From the NCBI RefSeq assembly GCF_964656455.1, contig NC_135719.1, forward strand, positions 68,250,283 through 68,314,282: a stretch of DNA of 64,000 nt. The letters are read 5' to 3'. A model generated the notes under the pieces. The model did no database searches. It was not told where the DNA came from and saw only the letters and a list, made by a program, of their open reading frames with translations. The stretch is from Halichoerus grypus. Its lineage: Eukaryota; Chordata; Mammalia; Carnivora; Phocidae. Position 1 is the first letter of the stretch, and each line of letters opens with the position of its first letter. This document shows positions 1 to 13,900 of the stretch, one piece after another. Made by a program: the position numbers and the translations under genes.

Positions 1-1812
1 GGGCAATATCCATGAATCCTCTGAATGCCCTTGGGGGATTGTTGGGACCTTAGGCAGAGTCCTCCTGTCCCTGGTGGACATGTTTTACTTAATTTCTCTT
101 TCACAACTGGTCTCCCAGTAAAGCTCCTTTAAGCTGGTTGCTACTTCTGAGATTAAAGAGATGCCCATGAGAGGGGCCTGAGAGATAGGATATTAAGAGA
201 TGAAATTGAGGAGGAGGCCTCTGGATGAATTTGAAAAGGCTGTTCTTTAAAAGGAAATATAGTGGAAACAGCATGAACTCTGGGCTAAACTCCCAGTCTG
301 ATACTTAGAAGCTGTGTGACCTTGGACAGGTAATTTCTCCAAGCCTCAGTTTTTTATCTATGAAACACAAGTAAACACAAGTAATATCTAACATATAGAT
401 GTTCAGTAAACAGTAATTATAATAATAAAACAATAGCTATTAAAGGCCAGGCTCTCTCCATCTCTTTGTTGCCTTGGGTAAAAATTATAGCTCAGACAGG
501 AGCAATTATGTGACACTTTAATATCATCCTTTTAGGGTTACCAGTACTCATCCCAGAAAGGGAAGCAAGTCTGGAAGTCTCTCTCTTCCCTCTGTTCTGA
601 TGAGGAGCGTTATCGGCCTGGGCCTGTGTTCGTTATTTTTGGAGTTTGTATCTAGGCCTGGTTCTAGTTCTCTAGCCTAGAAGGAGGAACTATTGTAAAT
701 GTCACATTGTGTCCAGCTAACTGTGCTGATGTTTTTGTTCAGGTCTTTTTTCTTGGAAAGATTTTTTCCCTCTTTGGCTCAATGACACTCTTTTTGACCC
801 CATGATTTATCCTTGTCTCAGGGACTCTGTCTGATTTGGGTCCTGCTTTGACAGATAAATCTATTCACCTGGCTCTGTACCAGCTCTCTGTCTTAAAGAA
901 ATTGGTCTTTCATTTTAGGAATATCTTAGAAGAATCTGTAACTACCTTATATAGGATCAGCCAGAGGTTTACAGTTCAGATTTTGGAGAAAGCTGAGAAA
1001 ACAAACTACAGTCTGTTTTGGACTTATTCTTTTCTTCCTGATTATTTTACATTAGGCTTGATGTTATGAATACTCAGAGCTTCTTTAGGAGGAGTATGCA
1101 TTATTTTCTCTTTGAGGTGTAAGTTAACTTAGTATCCACAGTACACTAGTACCCTACAGACTCACGTGGATTGATCAAGCGGACAAGAATGATGTATAAT
1201 CTTCATCAGTAAACTGCTTCTCCACATCTAAATGTCTTCCCCATTCACATGGTCTGCCAGTCTCTCTAGCACTGTTGTGCTTAACCCTTTTTTTTTTCTT
1301 CTGGTTTAATCAGTCAAGAGATACAGGCAAAGCAGAGCTCTCTGTGTATCATCTCTCAGACTTGATGAGTTGGCTTTTTTCTTTCAGGCCTACAGGAAGC
1401 TTCCTGTTGTAATCACATTTCTTCCTTTTAATTCCTAGTGTTGCTTATACCGTGGCTCATCCAGGATGGTGGTTGCCCAAGATACGCTCCTCAGCTTTGC
1501 AAGAAAATCTTCTCTCCACTCCTTGGTCACACAGCCTTTTAATATTAATATTTCCTTTCCTTATTCTATAGGTATAGGCACTGGTATTCTTATCCTTATC
1601 GACTACAACCCTTCCCCCCATTCCTTCTCCTCTTGTCATCTCATATTTTTGGACAGTTTTAGAATACAGAATCTGTGACCTTCATAGCAGCTGTGCCCTG
1701 GGTGATCATCCTCTCCAGGCCTAGAACTAGCTCTGCCCAATGGGCACTGGGGCTTTTGGGAGCCTGGGAGTTAAAGGAGCTGTGACCGGCTTTCCACCCG
1801 GTCTGATTTCAG
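1..1812 (+). other. PPIP5K1: PPIP5K1 intron, partial
   Basis: Unique intronic sequence with one MIR copy near 262-420. The preceding PPIP5K1 exon (ending before VLSET or the cassette exon) is not in the window. Confidence 0.8.
262..420 (+). mobile_element. MIR SINE, degenerate
   Basis: The stretch AGCTGTGTGACCTTGGACAG followed by CTCCAAGCCTCAGTTTTTT is the core of a mammalian-wide interspersed repeat in sense orientation. It is old, with no recognisable duplications. Confidence 0.75.
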
Positions 1813-1962
1813 GTCATGAACATGCAGTGCACGGGGAACCTGGACCTGATCCCCTTGCGGGGACGGCGCCGCAGGAGGTCAGGAGACCTCCCCAGGCCTT
1901 CCCCAGCCATCGGCCTACAGCCCCGGGCTGTGTCCACCACTCACCTGGCATCCTGCACACAG
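1813..1962 (+). CDS. PPIP5K1: PPIP5K1 probable cassette exon encoding an Arg-rich segment
   Basis: An open stretch of exactly 50 codons lies between a polypyrimidine/AG acceptor (TCTGATTTCAG) and a CAG/GTGTCC donor. Both borders are phase 0, so the exon can be included or skipped without changing frame. It begins [17 protein letters not shown], contains [10 protein letters not shown] and ends LASCTQ. The paralogue PPIP5K2, as I recall it, has a [10 protein letters not shown] segment at the same place, followed like here by a V-x-S-E exon start, which supports a real ancient exon. It is absent from the canonical human PPIP5K1 protein I remember. The basic run followed by serine could be a phosphorylation or nuclear-targeting site (inference). 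Confidence 0.6.
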
Positions 1963-4900
1963 GTGTCCCTCCCTTCTTCATCTTCCTTTCCTGCCTCTGT
2001 CTTTGCCTTTTGGGATCTAGGGACTCAGAACACTATCTGGGGGTGGTGGGGTGTGTGTCTGTGTTGGGATTTGCGTGATTAGGCCCTTGTAGCCTTTTTA
2101 GAAATCTGTTTCATGTCTCCAGACATGGAGGGGAGGGTTTCTTGGTGCAGATAAGAAACCGAGTGTGGTTGCCATAACCACAGCTGTCCCATGGAAAGAG
2201 GAGAGGGTAGCCAGACTTTCCTTTTTAGCATGGCTCGTTTATTATGATTGGGTTTCTGAATCCTGTGGAGGGATTGATAAGATTAAGGAACCCTTCTCTG
2301 CTGAGAACTGAGAATGGTTGAATATGATTTCTCAAATTTGGGATGGAAGGGCTGTGGGAACAGGCATCTTGGAAATACAAGTGCCATCTGGTGTATAGGA
2401 TTCCCTGGACAGTTCCCTCTGCAAAGTACACTCTCCATTCCCTTTTCATTATTCCTCCCCCATAAAAATCCTTTGGTTCTTCCAGACTTTCTGACATTGC
2501 TTGGTTTTATAGGGGCAGGAATTCAGGACCTGGGTTTTAGACTTCTTGGTTGAGGTGACAAAATGGTAATATAGAGTCCTTTTTCTCCAGGTGCTTTCTG
2601 AGACTTCATCCTCGAGGCCTGGTGGCTACCGGCTCTTTTCATCTGCACGGCCACCAACAGAGATGAAGCAGAGTGGCCTCGGTATGGTTTTCCAGCATTT
2701 CACCTATTGTTGGGAAGGGGTGTCTGTCTGTTCTAACAGGTTTTATTGTGGGAAACCTTAGTCACGGATGTTGGGGTCATCTGGTCAATGGAATTGTTGG
2801 GTGGGGCTAGGGAGGATGAATTGGGAGAAGCCATGTTTAGGTGTGAACTTTGATCCCAGATGATTGTTTCCATTCCAGGAAGGTGTTTGTCTTTTGGTTT
2901 TTTACACCAACCCCCATTTCTCTGGCTCAAGGGCATTTTTCTGGCTTCCCCTCTCATTCCTTATCTGTCCTCCCGGTCTAGCCCAGACCTTAAGGGACCA
3001 TGGAGACTCTGATACTTCAGAGTTATCAGAGACAAAACTATAAATAGAGGTACTTGTGACCTCGTTATAAGTGTCCTATTCCTCATTTGGAGAACTTGTG
3101 CCATGTCTTCCTCTGAGACCTATGTTTATTGTATCCCTGCTCTGGCCCCTCCTACCTCCATGCCCTCTCCTTCATCCTCTCCTAATTCTGTAATTTTTTT
3201 TCCTTCCTTCCTGAAATTTGAGGGACATATCTGAGACTGGTGTAGTGGCAGAGGCTTCTCTCAGGACTTTGAGGGAATGTCTCTTGATTTTTTTGATTCC
3301 TGGAGAGGGGTGGAGAACATCATTCAACCTTTCCTAAGAACACAGACTGCAGGAAGGACCAAGCCTCAGAGGGTATTGTATTCTTTGGGAGTGGGGAGTG
3401 GTCCTTGGGAGGGGCTATCTTTGAATACAGGGTCTTGTGAGCCAGTAAGTAAAACTGGCAATTAGAGACAATTATGTGGGGTCTGGACTTGGTCCTCTGG
3501 CTTCTATCTTGTCCTATTGTTCTCTCCATTTAGCTCCTTTCATTTTTCTGTTACTTTTGTCCTTGACACCCAATTTCTTGGCTGCAAAATGCTTAGCTTT
3601 GGACCAGCAAAGGGAAAAAAGGTTTTGGTAACCCTCCTGGCTAATTTTATGGGAGGAGGTTGCCTTCTAGATCTCTGAAATGAGGTAGATGGATTGGGGC
3701 ATGAAAAATAAATGACAAATGTATAGATCTGTGACATGGACTTCTCTTCCCAGAAGTTTCAGTAAAGAATTGTTTTCAGGTAAGCTGGAAATGAGGACAG
3801 TTGTGTCTGGCCTCATTTAGGTAGGAATGCTGTCAAGAACAAGACAGAAGTATGAGCGTGAGACTGGTTGACAGATGGTGGTGGTGAGGTAGACACTACC
3901 CTCTGAGATGATCCTAGGACTGGACAGGGCAGGATTGGCAGGACTGCACCAGAAAATTATTTAGTGAAGGAAGTAAATCTAGAACAAAGCTCAGGTGGTC
4001 TGGGATAAAGCCAGCTAGTTTTAGCTTCTCTGAAGAAAAGTAGACATATTTAACAGCCTTTATTACTCTCTGGAACCCCTTTCTAGAGCCTTTTTATACA
4101 TGAAAGGTAGGAAAAGTTGCTGCATAGAGCAGCAATCTTGAATTCCAGATTATTAGCCATCTGAGCTTTCTTGATTTCTATAGTGACCTTGAAATGCTGA
4201 GACTCCTGAAACCATGGCCCTTTCTTTGTGGGCTCAAAGGAAGTTGACCTTTTTTTCATTCTGTCCATCTCTGCTATGTTAAGTTCCCAAGCTAAACCCA
4301 GGTTCTTGGCTAAGATGGATTTGGAAGTAAAGAGCCAAATCCCATAAACTTGGGTATCAATCTTATCTTTTCCCTCCCACTCTGTCCTCATGAGCTATAG
4401 TAGGAGAGGGGACTGTAGAGTCCCAAACCTATTCTCAGTCGTATTTGGAACATTGACTGGTTTATTTGCTGAGATTTTTAAAGTTTTATTTACTCCTGTG
4501 GTTGGCAATAGAGCTCCCTTTGCTTTCTTTGAACTTACATGTGTAGGCATCTGGCTTTGAGCATAGGGCTTATAAGGCAATAAACTTTTGAGAGTAGAAA
4601 AAACACGGCTTTTTTATTGTTCCTATTTACCATGTCCTCCTTCTTAATAGGGTCCTCAGCACACAGTAGGCATGCCCTCCATGTAATCACCTGACTCTTC
4701 ACATGTCTTTCAGTTTGTGTCCATCTTCACTTCAGAAACAATGCTCTGTTTTTTCTTGATGAAAAAATAATTATTTCTTTCCTAACTGAACACAATTGAT
4801 CTTCAGAATCAAAAGACCAGATTCCAGTCTAATTTAGCTTCTAACAAACTATATGACCTTGAGCAAATGAGATCCCTCTTGAATCTCAGTTTCTTTACCT

Positions 4901-7900
4901 CTAAAATGAGAAGATTGTACTAGATGATCTTTGAGTCCCTTCCAGCTTTAAAAATTCAGTGAGTCTCATACTTCTTTTCTTGGGAAAAGTGAAAAAGGCC
5001 TGAAGAGAGATAGAAGGAAGGGAATGTTGGATTAAAGACTTAGGAGGAAATGAAAGAACTTAGGAGGAATTGGAACTTATGTGAACTTGGAATTTGAGCT
5101 GAGTGCTCAAAACGTAGTCTCTAGTTTCAATCAAAGTTCTTTCCTTTTAAGTCTATAAGGGACTATATTTCTGGATTCTTCAAACTCTATATCCAGGGTA
5201 AGGAGCACTGAATTAAATCTAGGGAGATCTAGAGAGATCTATCTATTTTTTTAGCGTTCCTAAGATGTACCTGGAGAGCACAGTCTACCCTTCCAGTAAC
5301 TTTGAGTCCCCTAATATGACTAACCCTGTATTTGTAGTGGCCTCTTGTATCTACGATGTAGATCTTCAGCAAGGTCCCTACCTTGCTTGCCCAGTGTAGC
5401 TATGGACAGTAGTGAAATCTGTTGGTGGTTATGTGTAGTGACCACATAGTGGTGGCTCTGAGTGACTATGTGTGTGTGTCTTCATGTTGTCGTGTGAAGT
5501 TATGTGTACTTCTGTGTGGTAATTGCAGCTTTGTGTGGCTACTAATGCACTCCCGGCCTTGCAGGCTCGCAGTGCACAGGGCTGTTCAGCACCACAGTGC
5601 TGGGCGGCTCCTCCAGCGCCCCGAATCTTCAGGACTACGCCCGCAGCCATGGCAAAAAGCTACCACCTGCCAGTCTGAAGCACCGAGATGGTACGTGGGT
5701 GGGTTTTGGGGGGCAACTCTTTTCTTCATTTGTCCCCCAGCACAGACACAGCTCAAGAACCATTCGTACTTAAGATGGCACTGACACTGGCCTTATAACA
5801 AGTTTGTTTCATCAATTATAGAGGGGAGAAGGAACCGAGAACCCATCCACCCCTCCATTTGCATTCCCTCTCAATGCAATAAATACTACTTATTTATGCT
5901 TATCCCTTCATGATCTCCCACATACAGCCCTGCTACATCAATTTACTCCACCTTTATATTCTTTCCTGGATTCTGGCCTGTAGGAGTAAGGACCAAGGAG
6001 GATGATCCATGGTCAGTAAAAATGCAGTGGAGTCTTGATTCAAATCTAGGAAATCAGGGATGGGGAAGTTGCTCAGCCAAGGCAGGAAAGATGATATGGA
6101 AAAAGACTGGGGGAAGGGATGAAAGGTTTTACACAGATTTCATTTCCAGATGACCAGAAAGAGGATGTGGTGGTGAAATTAGGGTTGTTTGTGGGGCCAT
6201 ATTGTGGTAGAGATGACACACAGATTCCTACAAGGAGATTATACCAAAGGAGAAGATTGAAACGTGGTAGTCAGGAATCTAAGGGGGGGGTGGGAGCAGG
6301 TCATATACTAACTGTAAAGAACAGAGTATATTGTGGGCAAATTCCAGAGCAGAGGGTGGGGACAGGGGTGGGTATAATCCCCATGATGTCTTTTCTCCCC
6401 AGAGCTCTTGTTTGTCCCGGCCGTAAAACGATTTTCTGTGTCGTTTGCAAAGCATCCGACTAACGGTACGTTTGCTTCTGACTCAACGTCATTCCCCCTC
6501 ATCATGTCACCTCCAGACACTTAACCTCTGAGTTCTGACACTGACTTTGCCTCTGCCTTCCACTATGTTGACAACGTGCTGTCTCTGAATGAACCACTCA
6601 CTAAGTGTCCCTCCTGGGGCGTACCCTTTTTGTGACAAACTTTAGTCTTGGCTGCAGCGTGGCTGCCCTATCTGTGTGGCAACTCAGGGACTTATGTCCA
6701 TCGTCACCATCATCCCCATTCTGTCACTTTTTTCAGCATCATCCCCAAAACATTAATTAAACCCTTCCTTTTCCCATCACATGACTGCTGGGCTTTGTAC
6801 AAATATAACAGTGGTTCTCCTTCTTAGGAAGAGAATAGTATTTCCTGTATCATCTCCATGTCTTCTTTTTTACCCCTCTACTCCTCAGCTTATACAGTTT
6901 TGGTCTTCCTGTTTTTTTTCTCCAACTCTTTGTTGGAGTGAATGACTAATTTGTTTCTCTTATGGAGCAATGCTGCTGCAGGTCCCAGTTCCCAAGCATA
7001 CCCCTAAGGGCACTGGTCTTGAGTTTAAAGTTTTCCATCACCGTATTCCTATCTCCTATCATTATGTGTACTTTATGTGGCTCTTGTGCTCCTGACATCT
7101 GCTTTGTGTTACTACTAACTTAGGGCCTGGGCCTAGAAAACAGGAGCCCACACTGATTTGGGATAAAGAGAGAAAGACGGGAGTAGGAGGCAGTGGGTAA
7201 AGGAAAAGGGATTGTACCTTAATTATACAGCATGTGTTACCACACAGTTTCCAGGTAGCCCCAGCCTACCTAAGACACCGCTATCTCAGAGAAGGTTGAA
7301 GTGAAAGTTGAGATGTCTCCTGGGATTTCTGGGGGAACTTAGGAATGAATAATATTTCAAGAATATTGAAGAACTGGTCTGGCCGTACTAAGGTAGGAGA
7401 GTTTAGAGATCTGTGTAAACCAAAAACTGAAGGGCAGTGGTCTCTTTGTAGGGCATGGCAGGGGAACCCAGGGCTTTCTCCCTGTTTTATCCTTTATATT
7501 CTTAGTTTCTTTCTGCCTTGTATCTTGTTTTCAAGGTAAATCCAGTTTTCTTATACATGGTTTTCTTCTGTCCAAGCATTAAGTCTCTCCAAAGGAGGTA
7601 AAATTAGCCTGGCTTCCTGGCTGGAAAAAACTCCTTAGCCAATGGCAAGTGCTAGATTTTAGCCCAATCAGGCCATACCTCTCCACTAGGCCTGCTGAAA
7701 TTTCCCTAGGTTGGCTTACCCCACCCCCATCCTGGCTCCCATTTGTGCCTGTGATAGGAGCTCCCCTTTCAGAGTGGCGTGGCTGTGCCTGCACATTTAG
7801 TTTCCAATTCTTCTGGCCTTCATATGCCACAGTAATCTCCAGAGTAGAACTTCATGCACCAGCCCCAGCCCCACAGCCTGGGGCTTGGACTTAGGGGATG

Positions 7901-10900
7901 TGTTACTTCAAATGTAGAATATAGTACTGGGAATTGGGGCCCCTGAAATCAGAGTTAAATCACTGATCTCCTAGTTCTTAGGCTTTGTGAGATAAGATCC
8001 AGATCCATAAAACAGATCCTCAAACCTATATATCTCTAGTTCCCTGAGGCCTTGATTAGCAGCCTCACCAGTTGAAAAAGAGATGAGTTAATTCTACCAT
8101 AAGGAAGAGAAGAAGAAAGACCTGGATAATTCAGTAGAGTACAGGAGAGTAAATTCAAGATCTCCTCCGACACCCTGCACACTTCCTCAGAGGCCTTCTT
8201 GCCATTGTTCTTCTTGTACTTGAGTTTGGAAGCTAAAGTGCTTGAGAAGCCAGAATCTGGGATCTCCCTGTTGGTATCGGGAGAAATTTGGAGCTATTAT
8301 GTGTCTTGCTAAAGAGTACCTAGATTTAATTTGTCCCTCAGGACAATATGAGGGCTCTATCCCATGGTCAAATCTTGCTTGACTGACCTAGCAATTACAG
8401 AGTGGATGCTCTGTCTACAATTGCTTATGGCAGATTAGTGACAACAATATGCACCCTACTGTCCCATCATCACCATCTCATTGCTGTGATGTCTCACTTT
8501 GAAATAGCAGCTGGAAAACCTGGACCTAGCTTTGGAAAGGAGGCAAGGCAGTGCTGTCTCCTTACCTTAATGAGAGAACGTATCTCAGCCATCCCTGCCT
8601 ATATTCCTGATAAGCTTCTGTCACATCTTGTGACTACACTGAGTATACAAATATGGCCCATTACTAAATTGCTCACTGAACTCGCCAAAGTAAATTGATG
8701 TAGTGGGAAAGAGACTGTGGTTCACCCTCATCCAGAATGTGAGAGTAGCCATTGGATTTACCAAGCCCATTATCTTCTAGGGTACAGTTAGTGCCTGGAT
8801 GGAGCTGAAACCTCTTCTGACTTTCAGACTGAGGTCTCTGAAAACCATAGTCTCATAAGATCACTCTGTGGAACCACTTTTGGTCTGGGAGTTCTGAGCA
8901 GTCATCTTTAGCTACCTTGACCTTCCTTCTCTATACCAGTATCCTGTCATCAGGTCTTAAGACCCCATACCTTTTTCCTAGGATCTTTTCCTTACTGTTT
9001 CTCCTATGCCCTTTCCACATGCCTTTCACTGCCTTCAACAGTTTGCAGTTGAATTGCATATATCCACAAAGTTTGCAAGCAGCTAAAATTGTAAGTCCTT
9101 CAGGATTGAAGCTTTTCCACTCACCAGCTGAACAAAGTTAGACTCACCAGCAGTGGGAAGAAAATACAAAATTATCTTTTTTTGGCTTCAGTAATGGATA
9201 CAGAGTCCCCCGAATCCTGAGATTTATGCAAACATTTTTTTAAAATCTGTGTATTTGGACAAGAGTAAAGGCTGATTAGTCAATATCATCATTTTTACAT
9301 ATTGATTCTCTTTTTTTACATACTCTGTTTTTTTTCTTTTGTTTTAAAGGACCTTTATAGCTGGTGTCCTGTCAATTTCCTTTGCCATCTACCTAACACC
9401 AGCCCTGTTTGTGGCTATTTTAGAGTCTGGTCCAGAAGGCCTGGCCTGAGCCTTTAGGAGCCTTTTTAGCTTCAAACTTTGCCTTAATACCCTATACCAT
9501 TCTTGACCCTCTTCTCTAAGTGACTTTGAATCTTTGCATCTCTATACCAACTGTATAAATACATTCGTTTGTGAAGCAGGCCCTAAGTAGGGTTTGTCCA
9601 GGAATGAACAAGGACACTAGAGCTCTAATCAAGACTCCAGCCACAAAACTGCCAGCTTACCCCCACCCAGAATGATGTGATTGCTCTCTGTAAGCACTGA
9701 CTTAATTAAGCTCAATGAAAGAGGGGAGGGCCTTGCTGTGTGATGATGCCTCAGTAGCCCCTTCTTTTAGACTCAGTGTGATGCCGACACTCTTCTTCCC
9801 TGCAAGAGACACCCAGTTGTTCTGACTATCTCTGCTTCTCTCTTAGCTCCCCTTGGAGCTGAGTGTCCCCACCTCCCAGTAATGCTTGTGCCACTCAGTG
9901 CCCCCTCATTGTCTCTCCCTCTTCTCTTTCTTTATCTTTGTGCTTCCTGCCGTGGTCCCCCCCATCCCCTCCAGAGCTGCTGGATGACCAGCACCCTGTG
10001 GTCCGGTTGCTGCGCAGTTTTTCCTCTGACTGTCCAGGGGGCCGGCCAGTCTCCTTGGATGCCACGCTGGCGCATCACCTGCACCAGTGCTCCTACCACC
10101 TGCGCCTCTTCCGGAACTGGCTGCGCTCAGGCCAGGATGACCCCGAGTGCCTCTACGGTACCCCCTGCCACCAAGCTGGCTGCTGCCACTACCCTGGCTG
10201 GGACTGACTGCTTTGCTTATTGCACTTCTGGCAGGAGAGTCCACCTATCCCTTTCTCCTGTTTACCCTAAGGTTATGTGACTTGCATTTAGTTGCTTGGA
10301 TATGGGATTGGAGCCAGACTGCCTGGTAGCTGTAGCATTGGCTGCTCATCCCCTTACTGTCCTCCTTCCTTACTGCCTCCTAATGTTACCCATTCCCAGT
10401 CCTGTTCAGCATAGGAGTAGTCTCTTGCCCTGAAATCTGTTCTTGTCTCTGTAACCCTCTGCTACTACCATCCTCAAATGCAAACGTTTTTCTAGCCACT
10501 CTGAGGAGCTAGAGACTGTACTTCTCCTATGCTCCTGCCACAAGAATACAGGGGGAAATTGAGGCACAGGTCTTAATTGAATCTTTGAAGCAGACAAGGG
10601 CCAGAGTTAGAAGATGGTCAGGTATAATCCTTTTGAATTATAGGTTTTAGTCATTAGTGAACAGGAGGCTATGTCTTACATAGATATTGCTGTCCTGCCT
10701 ACTCTTAGATTCTTTAAGGAATTATAAAGAGACATAGGAAAGATTGGGAGCTGAAAAAATGCTTGGGATGTGTGCTTCTTGATCCTCCAATGGGTTCATT
10801 TTTTTTTCATCAACAGGCCCTGGGATTAGGGTTATATATTTAGGTTTACCCTTTACCCTAACCAGACTGGTGAACCTATGTTGGAATTGTTGGGTTTGGA

Positions 10901-13900
10901 CAGAGAATCAGTATTTGTTCTTCTTCCTAGGGATTTGCCTCATTTTCCTGATGGAATAGAGAAATCCTAGCAAGTCTGGGGTTTTCCAGTGAGAGCAGAG
11001 GGAGAAGCTTTGATGTGATGGAAATGACCACGAAAGAACTTCCATCCCCCAGCCTGTTCATGCATGTGGTTTTCCTTGGCTGAGCTTCATGTGTATTGCA
11101 TGCACTCCAGCTTGCTTCCAGATATTCTAGCCTTTCTACCCATATCCTAAATCTGCATGAATCCTTCTTCAGATTCCATGCCCTCCTCCTTAATCCGGTT
11201 CTCTTTACATGATCCCTGAAATCTGTTTCTTCCCAGCTCCATGACCTCCCTACCTCATTTAGACCTTCAATTTCACCCCTTACCTCACCTTGTGTTTTAT
11301 TCCCCTAGAAAGAGCAAGAGCAATGTAGGTGCTTACCCTATTGGAATTCTGTTGATTTTTCCATGGGTCATTGCAGGCTCTCCATGGGTAGGATGAGAGG
11401 TGATTTGATTCACTTGGAGGCCTTAGCAGGTAGACTTCTTAGGAAATCTGGAGGTGAGAAATAGACACCTGTAGGGGCTCTAAAGAGTTCCCTCTCCTGA
11501 GATCTTGGATACCCCATACTCCAAAAGCCACGGACTCTCCTGGTGGCTCCCAGGGACTCTCCATGCTTCCTTGGACAGTTGGGGTATATCTGGCAGGAAT
11601 AACATTGACTTTGCCCATCTCTTTTCTAACAGGATTTGAAGGGTGTTCCATGGTGCCTACGATCTACCCCCTGGAAACACTGCATAATGCCCTTTCCCTG
11701 CATCAAGTGAGTGAGTTCCTGAGTAGAGTCTGCCAGCGCCATACTGATGCCCAAGCACAGGCATCTGCAGGTATGGAGAATACTCTTATCTTATACCCCT
11801 GTCTCTGTCCCTACTCCTATCCTTCCTAGAATGTGGGTAATAAATTAAAAAGATAGGCACTCCAGAAAGACACAAAAGTAGATTTGAAAAATTGTTTAAT
11901 TGCATAGGCCACTTTAACATCATAACTTCCCAAGTTAATTTGTAAATTTAACGTGATTCCAATAAAAATGCTGATGTTTTTCTAAAGTCAGACAAATTGA
12001 TTCTGAAGTTGTCACTGAAAAATAAACAAGCAGGAGTAGCCAAAGAACACCCTGAAAAGAGTAATGAAGAGCTTTTTTTTTTTTTAAAGATTTATGTATT
12101 CATTTGAGAGAGAGTGAGAGAGAGAGAGAGAGCCAGCACTGTGTGTGCACGAGCTGGGGGGAGGGACAAAGGGAGAGGGAGAAGCAGGCTCCCCGCTGAG
12201 CAGGGAGCCTGATGCAGGGCTGGATCCCCAGTATATGTGGGGCACCTGGGTGGCTCAGTTGGTTAAATGTCTGACTTCAGCTCAGGTCGTGATCTCGGGG
12301 TCCTGGGAACGAGCCCTGTGTCGGGCTCCCTGCTCAGTGGGGAGTCTGCCTCTTGCTCTTCCTCTCCCTCTGCCCCTCTCCCCCTGCTCATGTTCTCACT
12401 CTCTCTGTCTCAAATAAATAAAGAGTCTAAAAAATTTTCAAAAAAGAATACTAGCTGTGAAACAAGCTAAAGGAACAGACATTTCAGAGACCACATATGA
12501 CAAAGAAGACAGACTTCACAAGAATAGTTTAGAAAAGTCACTAAACAGCCACAGCCCACGGCAAACAATGAAAACAAACCCTAAGGAGGGGGAATAATCT
12601 GATATTCAGAGTTAGTACTATTATAATACTCAAAATGTCCAGTGTTCAACAAAACATTATAAAATATGCAAAGATACAGGACAGTATGGTCCATTTACAG
12701 AAGAAATTAACAGAAACCATCGCCAAGAAAGCACAGATGTTAGACTCACCGGGACAAAGAATTTAAATCAGCTATCTTAAGTATGCTTGAAGAGCTAAGG
12801 GAAATGATGGACAGAGAACTAAAGGAAATCAGGAGAATGATGTCTCAGCAAATACAGAATATCATTAAAGAGATAGAAAATATAAAAAGAAACCAAACAG
12901 AAATTCTGAGACCGAAAAGTCTAACAGAAATGCAAAATTCACTATGTTTCTTAGAAGATATGAGCAGGCAGAAGAAAGAGTCAGCAAAATTAAAGATAAG
13001 TCATTTGAAAGTTTCTAGTCTGAGGAGGAGAAAGAAAAAGACAATGAGAAAAAAATTAACAGAGCCAAAGAGATTTGTGGGACACCATCAAGAATACCAA
13101 CATATGCGGGCGCCTGGGTGGCTCAGTCGGTTAAGCTTCTGCCTCCAGCTCAGGTCGTGATCCTGGGGTCCTGGGACCAAGCCCCACATTAGGCTCCCTG
13201 CTCCTCGGGGGATCCCTCTCCTTCTGCTGCTTCCCCCTCCTTGTGCTCTCTCTCTCTGTCAAAAAAAAAAAAAAAAGAATACCAACACATGCATAATGGG
13301 AGTCCCAGAAGAAGAGAGAGAAAGAGGCAGAAAAAATATTTGAAGAAATAAGGGCTCTGAAGACTTCTCAAATTTGATAAAAATACAAATCTATACATCC
13401 AAATAGTTCAAACACCAACAAGGATAAATTCAAAGAGATCCCCACTGAGACTCACTGTAATCAAATTGTCAAAAGACAGAGAAAATCTTGAAGGTAGCAA
13501 GAGAAAAGCAACTTATCACATCCAAGGGATCTTTAATGAGATTAACAACCAATTTCTTTTTTTTTTTTTTAAGATTTTGTTTATTTATTTATGTGACAGA
13601 GAGAGAGGCAGAGGGAGAAGCAGGCTCCCTGCTGAACAGGGAGCCCCACGTGGGGCTTGATCCCAGGACCAAGCCGACCAAGCCACCCCAGCGCCCCTAA
13701 CAACCAGTTTCTCATCAGAAATCACAGAGGCCAGAAAACAGTGGGATGACATATTTAAAGTGCTAAAAGAAAAGAAAAATGTCAACCAAGAATTCTTTAT
13801 CTAGCCAAACTGTTCAGAAATAAAGAAGAAATTAAGACACTCCCAGATAAACAAAAGTTGAGGGAGTCTGTCACTAGTAAACCTGCCTTAGAAGAAATGC

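Noticed and set aside
12145..12470. Small frames with motifs such as [23 protein letters not shown]
   Set aside because: Recurrent translations of the SINEC head and body; the same peptide appears at every SINE in the window.
12783..13160. Coiled-coil-like 125-codon frame
   Set aside because: It is LINE-1 ORF1-like sequence running into a SINE, not a host gene.
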